A stretch of DNA of 64,000 nucleotides from Trebonia sp963843745 (GCA_963843745.1 CAWJLP010000021.1:620001-684000); one strand, 5' to 3'; positions 1 through 8,604 are shown, counted from the first letter of the stretch. Notes: generated by a model not told the origin, from the sequence alone. Program-made: numbers and translations.

Positions 1-576
1 CTCGAAGCCCAGCTGGACAAGCGCGGCCTGATGAACCGGTTCCTCGGCCCCATCGCCCGCCGCGCGGACGCCCCCTGGAAGATGTACCCCATCGGGGTCC
101 TGTTCGGCCTCGGGTTCGACACCGCCACCGAGGTCGCCCTGCTCGTCCTCGCGGGGTCAGCCGTGGTGTCCGGGCTGCCGTTCTACGCGATCTTGTCGCT
201 GCCGATCCTGTTCGCCGCCGGGATGTGCCTGTTCGACACCATCGACGGCTGCTTCATGAACTTCGCCTACGACTGGGCGTTCGCCAAGCCGGTCCGCAAG
301 GTCTACTACAACATGACCATCACGGGCCTGTCGGTGTTCGTCGCCTTCTTCATCGGCACCGTCGAGATCCTCGGCCTCATCGGCCAGGAATACGGCCTCG
401 ACGGCGGGTTCTGGGCCTTCATGGGCACCTTCGACATCAACAAGGCCGGGTTCGTCATCGTCGGGATCTTCGTCATCACCTGGATCGCCGCCCTCGGCAT
501 CTGGCACTTCGGCAAGATCGAGCAGAAATGGGACACCCGGCAGGCTGTCGCGGTCACCGAAGGCACCGACAGCTAG
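1..576 (+). CDS. Nickel/cobalt permease (NiCoT/HoxN family), C-terminal part
   Basis: The reading frame is open from the first base of the window, so the 5' end of the gene lies outside it. About 191 C-terminal residues are present. They contain the NiCoT-type signature GFDTATEVALL followed by several hydrophobic segments and the motif LFDTIDG, both typical of single-component high-affinity nickel/cobalt transporters. The first conserved helix with the HX4DH metal site should lie upstream and cannot be checked. The protein would sit in the cytoplasmic membrane and import Ni or Co for metalloenzymes. Family assignment is firm; whether it prefers nickel or cobalt cannot be read from this part. 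Confidence 0.85.
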   Translation, partial: LEAQLDKRGLMNRFLGPIARRADAPWKMYPIGVLFGLGFDTATEVALLVLAGSAVVSGLPFYAILSLPILFAAGMCLFDTIDGCFMNFAYDWAFAKPVRKVYYNMTITGLSVFVAFFIGTVEILGLIGQEYGLDGGFWAFMGTFDINKAGFVIVGIFVITWIAALGIWHFGKIEQKWDTRQAVAVTEGTDS

Positions 577-671
577 CGCAGCGCGCCGGCCCCGCCACCT
601 AGTCCCGTCGCCAAACCCGGTACCGGCAGGGGGTTTAGACGCGGCACGCCCTCGGGCCTCATCATGACCCC

Positions 672-1640
672 ATGAGCGATCTCGCGGTGCCCGGCGACCG
701 CGTCGCGTGGCGGGGAAAGCTGGGCACCGAGATCGTCCCGGCGACTCAGCCGCCGGACGCGCGGCGGGCACTGCAGCTCGTCCTCGCCGGCGTCTGGCTG
801 CTTGACGCCCTGCTGCAGTACCAGCCGGTCATGTTCACCCGGGCGTTCGGCCGGATGCTGGCCGAGACGGCCGCGGGAAATCCGGGTGTGATCGCCCGGC
901 CGATCAGCTGGGACGCCGCCCTCGTCGAGCACCATGCCGTCGCGCTGAACGCGGTCTTCGCGACGATCCAGCTGCTGCTGGGGCTGGGCATCGCGCTCCG
1001 CCCGCTCACCCGGTTCGCTCTCGCCGCATCGGTCGCCTGGTCGCTAGCAGTCTGGTGGCTCGGCGAGGGCCTCGGCGGGGTGCTGAACGGGACGGCTAAC
1101 GCGGTCGGCGGGGCGCCAGGCGCGGTGATCCTCTACGCGCTGCTCGCCGTGCTGCTGTGGCCCGCGGACCGTGCCCCGCAGGCCGGCGATGCCGCGGCGC
1201 CGTTCACCGCTGCCCGGGCGGTCGGCGCGCGCACCGCCCGCTGGCTGTGGCTGGTGCTGTGGCTGAGCCTGGCCTGGTTCGCGCTCCAGCCGGCGAACCG
1301 GGCCCCATGGGCGCTGCACGACCTGCTGGCCGGCCAGGCGAACGGCGAGCCTGGCTGGCTGGCCGCCATCGAGAACACCGCGGCCGCGGCCGCCGGCGGC
1401 CGCGGCCTGGCCATGTCGATCGTGCTGGCCGCGGCCTGCGCGCTCGCCGCCGCCGGGGTCTTCCTGCCCCGGCCGGCCGCCAGGGCGGCCGTGCTGCTGG
1501 CCCTCGTCCTTGCCGCGGTGATCTGGGTGGCCGGGCAGGCGCTCGGGATGATTCTCGCCGGGGGAAGCGACCGACCCCAACTCCGGGCTGCTGCTCGCCC
1601 TGATCGCGCTGGCCTACTGGCCGGCGCGGGCCCGCGCTGA
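672..1640 (+). CDS. Integral membrane protein of unknown function, frameshifted near its C-terminus
   Basis: This 322-residue reading frame starts at ATG 672 and has several hydrophobic segments (for example around residues 30-45, 95-150, 190-210 and 250-290). I do not recognise a catalytic motif; it looks DoxX-like in general character only. The last 27 residues are atypical and Arg-rich. Moving one frame at the G5 run at 1560-1564 gives a hydrophobic, natural-looking tail (ATDPNSGLLLALIALAYWP) that ends at 1655 and overlaps the next gene's GTG start. I infer that the original gene ran to 1655 and that a single-base indel (real, or a sequencing error) truncated it. It is probably co-transcribed with the DUF5134-like gene that follows. 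Confidence 0.6.
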   Translation: MSDLAVPGDRVAWRGKLGTEIVPATQPPDARRALQLVLAGVWLLDALLQYQPVMFTRAFGRMLAETAAGNPGVIARPISWDAALVEHHAVALNAVFATIQLLLGLGIALRPLTRFALAASVAWSLAVWWLGEGLGGVLNGTANAVGGAPGAVILYALLAVLLWPADRAPQAGDAAAPFTAARAVGARTARWLWLVLWLSLAWFALQPANRAPWALHDLLAGQANGEPGWLAAIENTAAAAAGGRGLAMSIVLAAACALAAAGVFLPRPAARAAVLLALVLAAVIWVAGQALGMILAGGSDRPQLRAAARPDRAGLLAGAGPR

Positions 1641-1652
1641 CGGAGCGCCGCC

Positions 1653-2235
1653 GTGACGCCGCCGGCCTGGATCCTGGACGCGCTGGCCGGCGTCATGCTG
1701 GCCGTGGCGGGGGTGAGCGCCGTCCGGCTGGCCGGCGCCCAGGCCGTGGCGGCGCGGCACGGCCGTCACCGACACGGACGTGGGGCACCTGCTGATGGCC
1801 ATCGCGATGGCGGGCACGCTGGCCGCCGGCCTGCGGACGTTGCCCGGCCCCGCCTGGGTCGCCGTTTTCGCGGTCCTGACGTGCTGGTTCGGCTACCGGG
1901 TCGCGCGGGATGCCCGCGCAGGCGGTGCCCGCGCGCTCGCCGGCCGGCACTGCACGCCGCACCTCGTGCACAGCGGGGCGATGATCTACATGTTCCTGGC
2001 GCTCCCGCCGCTCGCGGCCGCTGGCGCGGGAATCGCGGGGATGGGCGCGGCGGGGCAGGCGCTCAGGTATCCCTCCCTCGCATTCGTGTTCGCGCTGATC
2101 CTGGCCGCGTCCTGCGTCTGGGACCTCGACCAGCTGTCCAGCAGGCGCTACCGGCTGGAGTCCGCGGCGGTCACGGTCGGCTGCCGGACCGCGATGAGCG
2201 TCACGATGGCCTTCATGCTGCTCATCATGATCTGA
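1653..2235 (+). pseudogene. DUF5134-like membrane protein, interrupted by a frameshift
   Basis: A GTG start at 1653 opens a frame (MTPPAWILDALAGVMLAV...) that reads sensibly for about 36 residues and then turns Arg/His/Gly-rich. From about 1759 a frame shifted by one base continues with TAVTDTDVGHLLMAIAMAG and runs to the stop at 2235 with clear transmembrane segments and a His-containing HLVHSGAMIYMFLALPP motif. That layout is typical of DUF5134 proteins. The whole would be about 193 residues. The frameshift lies near 1756-1764. Because the preceding gene is also frameshifted, either the pair is decaying or this stretch has sequence errors. Function is unknown; DUF5134 proteins often neighbour similar membrane genes in actinomycetes. 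Confidence 0.6.
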
Positions 2236-2252
2236 CGGGACCCGGTGGACCC

Positions 2253-2345
2253 TTGGTGGTCGATGTCCCATCGACCACACTCTTTGGTAGCCGATGTCAC
2301 ATCGACCACACTCTTTGGTGGTCGATGTCCCATCGACCGCGTTCC
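2253..2345. repeat. Three 31-bp tandem repeats, each an inverted repeat
   Basis: Copies begin at 2253, 2284 and 2315 with a period of exactly 31 bp. Each contains TCGATG-tcc-CATCGA or a close variant (copy 2 has CCGATG-tca-CATCGA). The arms extend to 10 bp in copy 1. The array fills the gap between the DUF5134-like gene and the methyltransferase start at 2367, so it could be a triple operator for the methyltransferase or a stacked hairpin terminator. No poly-T follows. Confidence 0.85.
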
Positions 2346-2366
2346 GGGGTGCGGTCTAATGGGGGC

Positions 2367-3179
2367 ATGGCTGAGCGGCAGACCGTTGAGCTCGGGGATG
2401 TGCAGCGGACGTTGTTCTTCCCGCTGGCGGCGCGGGCGCGGGAGACCGGGAAGAAGCGGCCGCTGCTGCGCGACCCGAAGGCCGTCGAGATCGTCGAGTC
2501 GGTCGACTTCGAGCTGGCGCCCATCACGCCGGGCCCGACCGCCTTCGTCGTGACGCTCCGCACCTTGATCTACGACTGGTGGGTCCGGCGGTTCCTCGCC
2601 GGGCATCCCGGCGGCACCGTGATCGAGCTGGGCACGGGGCTGAACACCCGCTTCGAGCGGACCGACAACGGTACCGCGCAGTGGATCGAGCTGGACCTGC
2701 CGGACACGATCGAACTGCGCCGCCGGTTCTTCGCTGATACCGGGCGGCGCCAGATGCTCGCCGCCTCGCTGCTCGATGAGGACTGGCTGCCCGTAGTGGA
2801 GCAGCGTCCGGGGCCGTACTTCCTCGTCGCCGACGGCGTCCTTGCCTACCTGCGCGAAGAAGACGTCACCGGCATGCTGGCCAGGATCGCCGGCCGGTTC
2901 CCTGGCGCCATGATCGCGTTCGACACCGTCACCCGGATGTCGATGGGCCAAGAGCTCAAGATGGCGGCCAAGCGCAACATCGCGCCCTGGCAGTGGGCGT
3001 GCGACGACCCGCGCTCGCTGGAGCGGCTGGGCCTGCGGCTCGTCGAATCCGTGGCCGTGACCCGGCCGCCGGCCGGGCTGCGAGCGGAACTGCCCGCCAG
3101 GTACCGGTACCTGCTGCCACTCGCCGACCCCGTGTTCGGCAAGCGAGGACAGTCGCTCAGCCTGTTCCAGGCTGGCTGA
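2367..3179 (+). CDS. Class I SAM-dependent methyltransferase, leucine carboxyl methyltransferase (LCM) family
   Basis: The 270-residue protein starts at ATG 2367, although the same frame stays open upstream through the repeat array. It shows the LCM-family pattern: an N-terminal QRTLFFPLAARARET region, a SAM-binding glycine motif VIELGTGLNTRF near residue 90, and an acidic ELDLPD motif after the second strand. Actinomycete members methylate carboxyl or hydroxyl groups of small molecules or polyketides, so it should be a cytoplasmic small-molecule O-methyltransferase. The substrate is unknown. Its 3' end overlaps the convergent potassium-channel gene by 23 bp. The upstream tandem inverted repeats may control it. 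Confidence 0.8.
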   Translation: MAERQTVELGDVQRTLFFPLAARARETGKKRPLLRDPKAVEIVESVDFELAPITPGPTAFVVTLRTLIYDWWVRRFLAGHPGGTVIELGTGLNTRFERTDNGTAQWIELDLPDTIELRRRFFADTGRRQMLAASLLDEDWLPVVEQRPGPYFLVADGVLAYLREEDVTGMLARIAGRFPGAMIAFDTVTRMSMGQELKMAAKRNIAPWQWACDDPRSLERLGLRLVESVAVTRPPAGLRAELPARYRYLLPLADPVFGKRGQSLSLFQAG

Positions 3180-4968
3180 CCTCGCCGGCGTCAGACGGGA
3201 CCTGCGGGGACGGGCGATCGCGGCGCAGCACCGTGAGCAGCTCCTCGTAGGGGCCGATCAGGAACGCCTCGTCGGCCGGCTGGAACCGGGTGGTGCGCCG
3301 CGGCAGGTGCTCGAGCACCGTCCGGTCCGCGGCCCGGCGGATGGCGAGCACGCGGGTGCGGGCCGCCAGGTCGAACATCTGCAGGCCGTGCAGGCCGCCG
3401 CCCGGGGTGACCGTCAGCTTGGCGACGAGCAGCGGCTCGTCGCCGGCGTAGAACGTGGACAGCACGTCCAGGCCGAGCGCCGCGCCGGTGAACCACGGCG
3501 CGGCCAGCGCGGCGGTCGACCGGACGTTCTTGAATCCGAACGTCTCCCTGACCGAGTGGGCGAGCTGCGGGTCGAAGATGCGCAACACGACCGGGGTGGT
3601 TTCCCAGCGCGGCCCGAGCTGGTCGCGGACCGCCAGGCCCGTCTCCAGGTTCGCGAGGTCGTCGCTGGTCAGCACCGCGATCGCGGACGCGGCGGGCAGC
3701 CGCACCGAGCCCAGCACCTCGGGCAGCGTCGCGTCGCCGATCACCACCGGGACACCGAGCGCGCGCACCTGGCCGAGGTGCCTGTTGTGCTCGTCCATCT
3801 CGACGACCACGACGTCGCGGCCCGCCGCGTGCAGCTGCTGTACGACCCGCAGGCCGACCGTGCCAAGGCCGATCACCAGCACGTGGCCGCGCAGCGCGGT
3901 GATCTTCTGCCTGCCGAGCGACTCCTCGATCCGCCTGCTGACCAGGACGTTGGTGACCAGCGCGAAGAACACCCCGACGAACAGGCCGCCGGTCATCATG
4001 AGCAGGATCGCGAACCCCACCAGCCAGGCCGGCTCCGCGCGGAAGGTGAAGTCGCCGTAGCCGACGGTCGTCACGGTCTCGACGGTGAAGTACAGCGAGT
4101 CGAGCAGCGAGATGTGGTGACCGGGACCCGCGTACTGGTAGGTGAGGCGGAGCACGATCGTGGCCGCGATCAGCACCGCGACGAGCGCGCCGAGCGCGAT
4201 CACCAGCCGGCGGTCGGCGGCGCGCAGCAGCGACATGGCGACGTCACGCAGGTGGCTGACCACGCCCCAGCGGGGGGTGTGCGGCCGGAGAGAGTGCCGG
4301 GCCCGTTCCGAATAACTGATAGCGGCGGTGGCGCGGAGCTCAGCGGGGGTGGCGATGATCGTCACCTCGTCACCTGCCCCGACCTCCGTGTCGCGCCCGG
4401 GGCAGACCAGCACGTCACCGTCGGGCGGCACCACCGCGACGGGGGCGAGGTCGCCGTAGAGCTGGCGGAGGGTGGCGGTGCGCGGCGCGGTGGTGCGCAC
4501 CGCGAGGAACTGCTCGCCGGATACCGTCATCCGCTGCACGCCCTCGCGCAGGCAGGCCTCGACCACCGACGGCGCGGACAGGCCCGCGACGTCGAGCACG
4601 GCGACGCCGACCTCCTTGACCGCCCGGCCGACCGCGGGGTTGGTGAGCTGCGCGACCACCCGCACGTCGTCGCGGAGCCTGCGGGCGAGCAGCGCCGTCT
4701 CCAGCGTGCGCAGGTCGTCGTGCTGCGCGCAGATCACCGCGACGGCGCCGGCCAGCCCGGCGCTGGTGAGCGCCTCTTCGGCGCGGGTGCTGGTGATCAG
4801 CGGCACGCCCCAGGCGTCGATCAGCCGCGCCAGCGGCGGGTCAGGGGCGTCGTCGACGACCACCGCGGGCACGCCGGACAGCGTCAGCTCCTCGACGATC
4901 CGCAAGCCCACGCCGGGCAGCCCGCAGACGATGACGTGTCCGCGCTGGTTCGCGTACGCACCCCCCAC
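3157..4968 (-). CDS. Potassium channel with two TrkA-N/RCK modules flanking the pore
   Basis: The 603-residue protein begins at GTG 4968. Residues 1-120 form a TrkA-N Rossmann domain (HVIVCGLPGVGLR). A TrkA-C-like stretch ends near residue 220. Membrane segments follow, with a pore helix and the selectivity filter TTVGYGD at about residue 300. A second RCK Rossmann domain (HVLVIGLGTVGLR) comes after residue 360, and a final TrkA-C-like part ends the chain. Single-polypeptide channels usually carry cytosolic RCK domains only after the pore; here one also precedes it. It should form a ligand-gated K+ channel in the cytoplasmic membrane. The gating ligand (NAD(H), nucleotide or cation) cannot be inferred. 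Confidence 0.88.
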   Translation of the reverse strand: MGGAYANQRGHVIVCGLPGVGLRIVEELTLSGVPAVVVDDAPDPPLARLIDAWGVPLITSTRAEEALTSAGLAGAVAVICAQHDDLRTLETALLARRLRDDVRVVAQLTNPAVGRAVKEVGVAVLDVAGLSAPSVVEACLREGVQRMTVSGEQFLAVRTTAPRTATLRQLYGDLAPVAVVPPDGDVLVCPGRDTEVGAGDEVTIIATPAELRATAAISYSERARHSLRPHTPRWGVVSHLRDVAMSLLRAADRRLVIALGALVAVLIAATIVLRLTYQYAGPGHHISLLDSLYFTVETVTTVGYGDFTFRAEPAWLVGFAILLMMTGGLFVGVFFALVTNVLVSRRIEESLGRQKITALRGHVLVIGLGTVGLRVVQQLHAAGRDVVVVEMDEHNRHLGQVRALGVPVVIGDATLPEVLGSVRLPAASAIAVLTSDDLANLETGLAVRDQLGPRWETTPVVLRIFDPQLAHSVRETFGFKNVRSTAALAAPWFTGAALGLDVLSTFYAGDEPLLVAKLTVTPGGGLHGLQMFDLAARTRVLAIRRAADRTVLEHLPRRTTRFQPADEAFLIGPYEELLTVLRRDRPSPQVPSDAGEVSQPGTG

Positions 4969-4977
4969 GCTGGCAGC

Positions 4978-5487
4978 TTATTCGCCAACCGCGCCGTCGA
5001 TGGCCTCGCGCAGCAGGTCGGCGTGGCCGGCGTGCCTGGCGGTCTCCTCGATCAGGTGCAGCAGCACCCAGCGGAGCGTGAACTGCCAGCCGTCGTTGCC
5101 CTTGAAGGCCGATAGCTGATCCAGGCTGGCCGCGGACGCGGCGGACTGGCGGCTGCGCTCGCACGCGTCGCGGTAGCGCTGGCGCAGTGCTTCCGGGTCC
5201 ATGGCGGTGGCGGTGCGGAACTCCCAGTCGGGGTCGGCGACCCAGTCGACATCCACCCAGTCAGGGCGGTCAGGGAGCCCGAGGAAGCGGCCCTCCAGCC
5301 AGCTCTCCTCGACGAGCGCCAGATGGTAGAGGAGACCGGCCAGCGTGAGATCGGAGGTGGGGATCTTTTGCGCTAGCTGGTCCTTGGTGAGGCCTTCGGT
5401 CTTGAGCAGGATCGTTTCGCGCTGGTAGTCGAGGTACTGGCCGAGCGCGTCACGTTCGGCGGCACGGGGGTCGGGGTCCTGGCGCAC
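4978..5487 (-). CDS. DinB/DUF664-family protein
   Basis: The frame is open further upstream, but GTG 5487 is the best start because AAGGAG lies eight bases before it. The product is 169 residues of helical character with the DUF664/DinB pattern: a conserved His in GLLYHLALVEESW, then DPDWEFRTA and a C-terminal ETARHAGHADLLREAIDG. The three spaced histidines fit the metal site of the DinB four-helix fold, which includes mycothiol-dependent transferases. Substrate and function are unknown. A paralogue lies at 31774-32361 and shares the DPDWEFRTA and RH-GHADLLREAIDG blocks. Only nine bases separate it from the potassium-channel gene. Confidence 0.75.
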   Translation of the reverse strand: MRQDPDPRAAERDALGQYLDYQRETILLKTEGLTKDQLAQKIPTSDLTLAGLLYHLALVEESWLEGRFLGLPDRPDWVDVDWVADPDWEFRTATAMDPEALRQRYRDACERSRQSAASAASLDQLSAFKGNDGWQFTLRWVLLHLIEETARHAGHADLLREAIDGAVGE

Positions 5488-5595
5488 GTCGGCACTCCTT
5501 GTTGTGGGTCGCTTCTGCTGGGGCGCTGTACCGCCCGACTCTAACGGCCGGCCCCAGGCTAGGCTTGGCATTATCCGCCGTGGCAGGGAGATGAC

Positions 5596-5988
5596 GTGCC
5601 GATTCCGGAGCAGGTCGCACGCTGGAACAAGGTCGGGCTGAACCGGGTTGCGCGGCACATCGCGCCCTGGCTGCCGGGTCTGGGGCTGATCGTGCATCGC
5701 GGCCGCCGGTCCGGGCGTGAGTACCGGACGCCGGTCGAATTGTTCCAGGCGCGGGACGGGTTCATCGTCGCGCTGACCTACGGCGCGGACACGGACTGGC
5801 TGCGAAACATCCAGGCCGCCGGCGGCGGCCTGCTTCGCACCCGCGGCCTGACCTTCCAGGTCAGCGAGCCCCGGGTGTACCACGACGAAGAGCGCACGGG
5901 CATCAGGCCGGCGGAACGGCAGATGCTGCGGCTGCTCGACGTGGCGGACTTCGTGCACCTCACGGCGGTCTTGCGTTACATCAGCTGA
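5596..5988 (+). CDS. F420-dependent nitroreductase-like protein (deazaflavin-dependent, DDN family)
   Basis: A 130-residue protein starting at GTG 5596. It has the family layout: N-terminal basic helix (WNKVGLNRVARHIAPWLPG), then the conserved IVHRGRRSGREYRTPVELFQ strand-turn and a DTDWLRNIQAAGG motif, which contribute to F420 and substrate binding in the split-barrel fold. Family members use reduced F420 to reduce quinones or nitro compounds at the membrane. The specific substrate is unknown. It is divergent from the DinB-like gene (108 bp apart) and overlaps the convergent DUF488 gene by 13 bp. Confidence 0.82.
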   Translation: MPIPEQVARWNKVGLNRVARHIAPWLPGLGLIVHRGRRSGREYRTPVELFQARDGFIVALTYGADTDWLRNIQAAGGGLLRTRGLTFQVSEPRVYHDEERTGIRPAERQMLRLLDVADFVHLTAVLRYIS

Positions 5989-6521
5989 TCCTGGCCGGCG
6001 TCGTAGACCAGCAGGCCGTCGTCGCGCAGGCGGACGCCTGGTGTGGGACGGTGGGGTTCCATGCGTCCGTCGTGCATGAGGTGGCTTACTTCTCTACCGC
6101 GGGCGACCGCGGCGAAGTCCGCGACCAGGCGGCGGTGGCAGCGCCACCACAGGCTTTCCGAGCACATCACCGTTACCTGGGGCGTGTCCGGCTCTGCCTC
6201 GGCCTCGGCGAGGACGGCGTCGATGGCGGTGAGGAAATCGGCCGAGCGCATGTGCTCGGCGTAGCCGCGGAACATGTCCTCCCGCCACGCCACGTCCGGG
6301 TTGTCGGGACCCGGCCGCCGGAAGCCGCCGAGGCGCTTCTCCCAGCGGTAGGCGATGCCCGCTGTTGGCAGCCACTCCTCGAGGGCGGTGCGGGCGAACT
6401 GCGGATTGCGCCGGCTGCCCGGCGCCGTACGGATGTCCACGAGCGAGGAGACGCCGGCGGCTCGCAGGATGTCTGCGGTGCGTTCGGCCGTCTCGGTGCC
6501 GTGTCCGTACGTCAGCAACAT
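5976..6521 (-). CDS. DUF488 family protein
   Basis: A 181-residue soluble protein starting at ATG 6521. It begins with the DUF488 signature LLTYGHGTET, continues with LVDIRTAPGSRRNPQF, and has CSESLWWRCHRRLVAD near residues 133-150, where DUF488 proteins carry their conserved Cys and His. The biochemical role of DUF488 is not established. The gene begins directly after the stop codon of the TusA/diiron gene, so it is likely the last gene of the 9740-to-5976 operon. Confidence 0.8.
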   Translation of the reverse strand: MLLTYGHGTETAERTADILRAAGVSSLVDIRTAPGSRRNPQFARTALEEWLPTAGIAYRWEKRLGGFRRPGPDNPDVAWREDMFRGYAEHMRSADFLTAIDAVLAEAEAEPDTPQVTVMCSESLWWRCHRRLVADFAAVARGREVSHLMHDGRMEPHRPTPGVRLRDDGLLVYDAGQDQLM

Positions 6522-7730
6522 CTACATGAAGTTACGCGTGTGCAGCGCGGACAGCTCGGCCGCCTCGTCGTCGGGGAAGCCGATGTAAGCGAGCCGGCGC
6601 CGACGGCCCTCGTCCATCTGGTGCTGTAGCTGGCGGACCGCCTGCCAGCCGCGGCGGATCGCGGCCGGGTCCCACGAGCCCGCGGCGAGCAGGACGAGGG
6701 AGTCGAAGACCTCGGAGTTCAGGCCGGCGGTGTCGTGCAGGGCGGCGTGCCGCCGCTCCACGGACTGCCTGAGCACGCCGAGGTACGACCTGTCGGTCGT
6801 GACGAGGTGCGCGGTGTGCGACACGCCGAACGCCACGTGCCGCGCCTCGTCGCGGAGCGCGAGCCGGGTCACGTCGGCGGTGACCTTGTCCGGCGCGTGC
6901 TCATGGATGAAGCGCAGCAGGTCGAGGAAGGTGCCCTCGCCGAGGACCGAGAGCAGGAACGACGCCGTGGTGAAGTCCGGCTCGGCGAGCAGGGTCTGCA
7001 GCGACGCGCGGCCGCCGGCGCTGGACGTGCCGAGCGGGCCGCCGGACAGCAGGCCGCGGCGGGTGAAGACCTCCACGTGCCGCGCCTCGTCGGCGGCCTG
7101 GGCGGCGAGCAGCTGCATCACCTCGCGGAAGTGCGGGTGCAGCTGGCTGAGCAGTCGCGCCGGGATGATCAGCGCCGCCTGCTCGTTCTCGACGAGATAG
7201 GTCATGAGCTGCACGACGGCGCGCTCGATCTCGTCCGGGACATCGAGTGTGGCTGCCCAGTTCACCGCCGTCGCGGGGTCCCACTGGCTCGCGGCCGCGG
7301 CCGCGTACAGCCGGGGGGCGATGTCGGCCCAGACGTGCTCGCGTTCGGTCCATTGGGCGCCGATGGGCGGGCCGCCCGCCTCGACGAGCGCGCCGCGGGC
7401 GGCCAGGCCCCAGCGCGGGTCGGCGTTCTGGTCAGGCGGGCCTTGCGCTGTCCCGGCCCGCCGCGCGTCGTGCCAGCGCCGCTCGCCGGCCGTGCCCTTG
7501 ATGATCTCCACGGAGTCATCGGCGCTGGTGGTTTCGCCGTCGCCCCCGGCGGCCTCGGCAACGCGGTGGCCGTGTTCCCGGCACCAGGCGGTGAGGTGGA
7601 CGCGCAGCGCCGGGTGCCTGCCGGTGACGGTCAGCCGGCCGCCGGGGGGCAGCGGCTCGAGTGCCCGCTGCACGAGCAGGTGCCCGCCGTCGTCCAGGCC
7701 GAGGCCGTCAAGGTCGGTAGTCGCTCGCAC
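6522..7730 (-). CDS. TusA-like domain fused to a ferritin-like diiron protein
   Basis: The 402-residue protein has two parts. Residues 1-60 (LGLDDGGHLLVQRALEPLPPGGRLTV...HLTAWCREHGHRV) resemble the small sulfur-carrier TusA fold, but the N-terminal CPxP cysteine is absent; a cysteine sits at AWC instead. From about residue 120 there is a four-helix diiron domain with the ligand pattern E (VENEQAA), DEARH, E (VLGEGTF), DEARH, which is the canonical E/EXXH repeat of ferritin-like oxidases and monooxygenases. It overlaps the PhnD-like gene by 23 bp and abuts DUF488. I infer an oxidative enzyme that may work with the upstream acyl-CoA dehydrogenase-like flavoprotein. The substrate is unknown. Confidence 0.75.
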   Translation of the reverse strand: MRATTDLDGLGLDDGGHLLVQRALEPLPPGGRLTVTGRHPALRVHLTAWCREHGHRVAEAAGGDGETTSADDSVEIIKGTAGERRWHDARRAGTAQGPPDQNADPRWGLAARGALVEAGGPPIGAQWTEREHVWADIAPRLYAAAAASQWDPATAVNWAATLDVPDEIERAVVQLMTYLVENEQAALIIPARLLSQLHPHFREVMQLLAAQAADEARHVEVFTRRGLLSGGPLGTSSAGGRASLQTLLAEPDFTTASFLLSVLGEGTFLDLLRFIHEHAPDKVTADVTRLALRDEARHVAFGVSHTAHLVTTDRSYLGVLRQSVERRHAALHDTAGLNSEVFDSLVLLAAGSWDPAAIRRGWQAVRQLQHQMDEGRRRRLAYIGFPDDEAAELSALHTRNFM

Positions 7731-8604
7731 GGATGGTGCCTTCGGCGTCGTAGAAGCCGGCCTCGTCGACGGCGCGCTCGAGTTGCGCGTAGCCCTCCAG
7801 GCGCGGCGGCAGCCACTGCTTAAGCCCTTCCAGGTCCAGCAGCGGGCGCAGGTCCTGGTCGCCGTAGTCCATGCCGAGCAGCAGCTCCCCGAAGCGCTTG
7901 GTCAGCGTGCCGTCGGCGGACGGGCCCGCGGTCATCGTGCAGTGGTCGTACGGCGGTGTCTGCGCGAGGACCCGGACCGAGCCGGACGGCAGCACGCCCT
8001 CGCGCGCGAACAGCAGCAGGTTGGAGTCGATCACGCAGGCCGCGTCCACCGGGTCGGCGGCGAACAGGGCGCGGGCCGCGTCGCGCTCGCCGCCGATGTG
8101 GTCGCCGTGCAGCCCGACGCCGATGTCGAAGCGGCGCACCTGGACGTCGGCCCCGGGGCGCAGGCCCGCGGCGCGCAGCAGCGACAGCGGCAGCAGCGTG
8201 GACTGCGGCGAGTCGACGGCGCCGGTGCCGACGGTCCGCCCGCGCAGGTCGGCGAGCGACTGGACGGGGGAATCGGCGCGCACCGCGACGACCGACCGCA
8301 GGTCGCGGTCGGTATCGCGCATCGTGACCGGCGTCAGGGTGACGCCACGCGCCGCCGCCAGCCGCCGGGCGCGGACCCAGGCCAGCGGTGAGTTCCATGC
8401 CACGTCGACGCGGCCCGCCACGAGGTCCTCGACCTGGCGCTCGTAGTTCGAGTACAGGACGTAGTCGAAGTCCAGCCCGCCCGGCCCGCGCAGCCAGGCC
8501 CGGAACCCGTCCCAGATCGTCACGACCTTGGGGTCGTAGGCGACCGCGCCCAGCACCAGGCTCTGCCTTGAAACGGAGCTCTGCCGTGACACGGGGCCGG
8601 TCAC
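7708..8604 (-). CDS. PhnD/SsuA-like periplasmic-binding-fold protein without a signal peptide
   Basis: Starts at GTG 8604, overlapping the stop of the preceding gene (GTGA). The 298 residues match the PhnD/phosphonate-binding fold: LVLGAVAYDPKVVTIWDGF, YSNYERQVEDLVAGRVDVAWNSPLAW, and SLADLRGRTVGTGAVDSPQSTLLPL. The N-terminus (TGPVSRQSSVSRQS) has neither a hydrophobic signal sequence nor a lipobox, and no ABC permease is adjacent. It therefore looks cytosolic and may act as a sensor or as an enzyme related to the THI5/periplasmic-binding fold rather than as a transporter subunit. It is translationally coupled to the genes on both sides. Confidence 0.72.
   Translation of the reverse strand: MTGPVSRQSSVSRQSLVLGAVAYDPKVVTIWDGFRAWLRGPGGLDFDYVLYSNYERQVEDLVAGRVDVAWNSPLAWVRARRLAAARGVTLTPVTMRDTDRDLRSVVAVRADSPVQSLADLRGRTVGTGAVDSPQSTLLPLSLLRAAGLRPGADVQVRRFDIGVGLHGDHIGGERDAARALFAADPVDAACVIDSNLLLFAREGVLPSGSVRVLAQTPPYDHCTMTAGPSADGTLTKRFGELLLGMDYGDQDLRPLLDLEGLKQWLPPRLEGYAQLERAVDEAGFYDAEGTIRASDYRP

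Noticed and set aside
2253..2345. Palindromic repeats as a CRISPR or attachment site
   Set aside because: The repeats are directly adjacent with no unique spacers, and no integrase gene is nearby.
3307..5115. A 602-residue + strand frame opposite the potassium-channel gene
   Set aside because: Its residues are His/Arg/Asp/Gly-rich with no domain, a typical antisense shadow of a high-GC gene.
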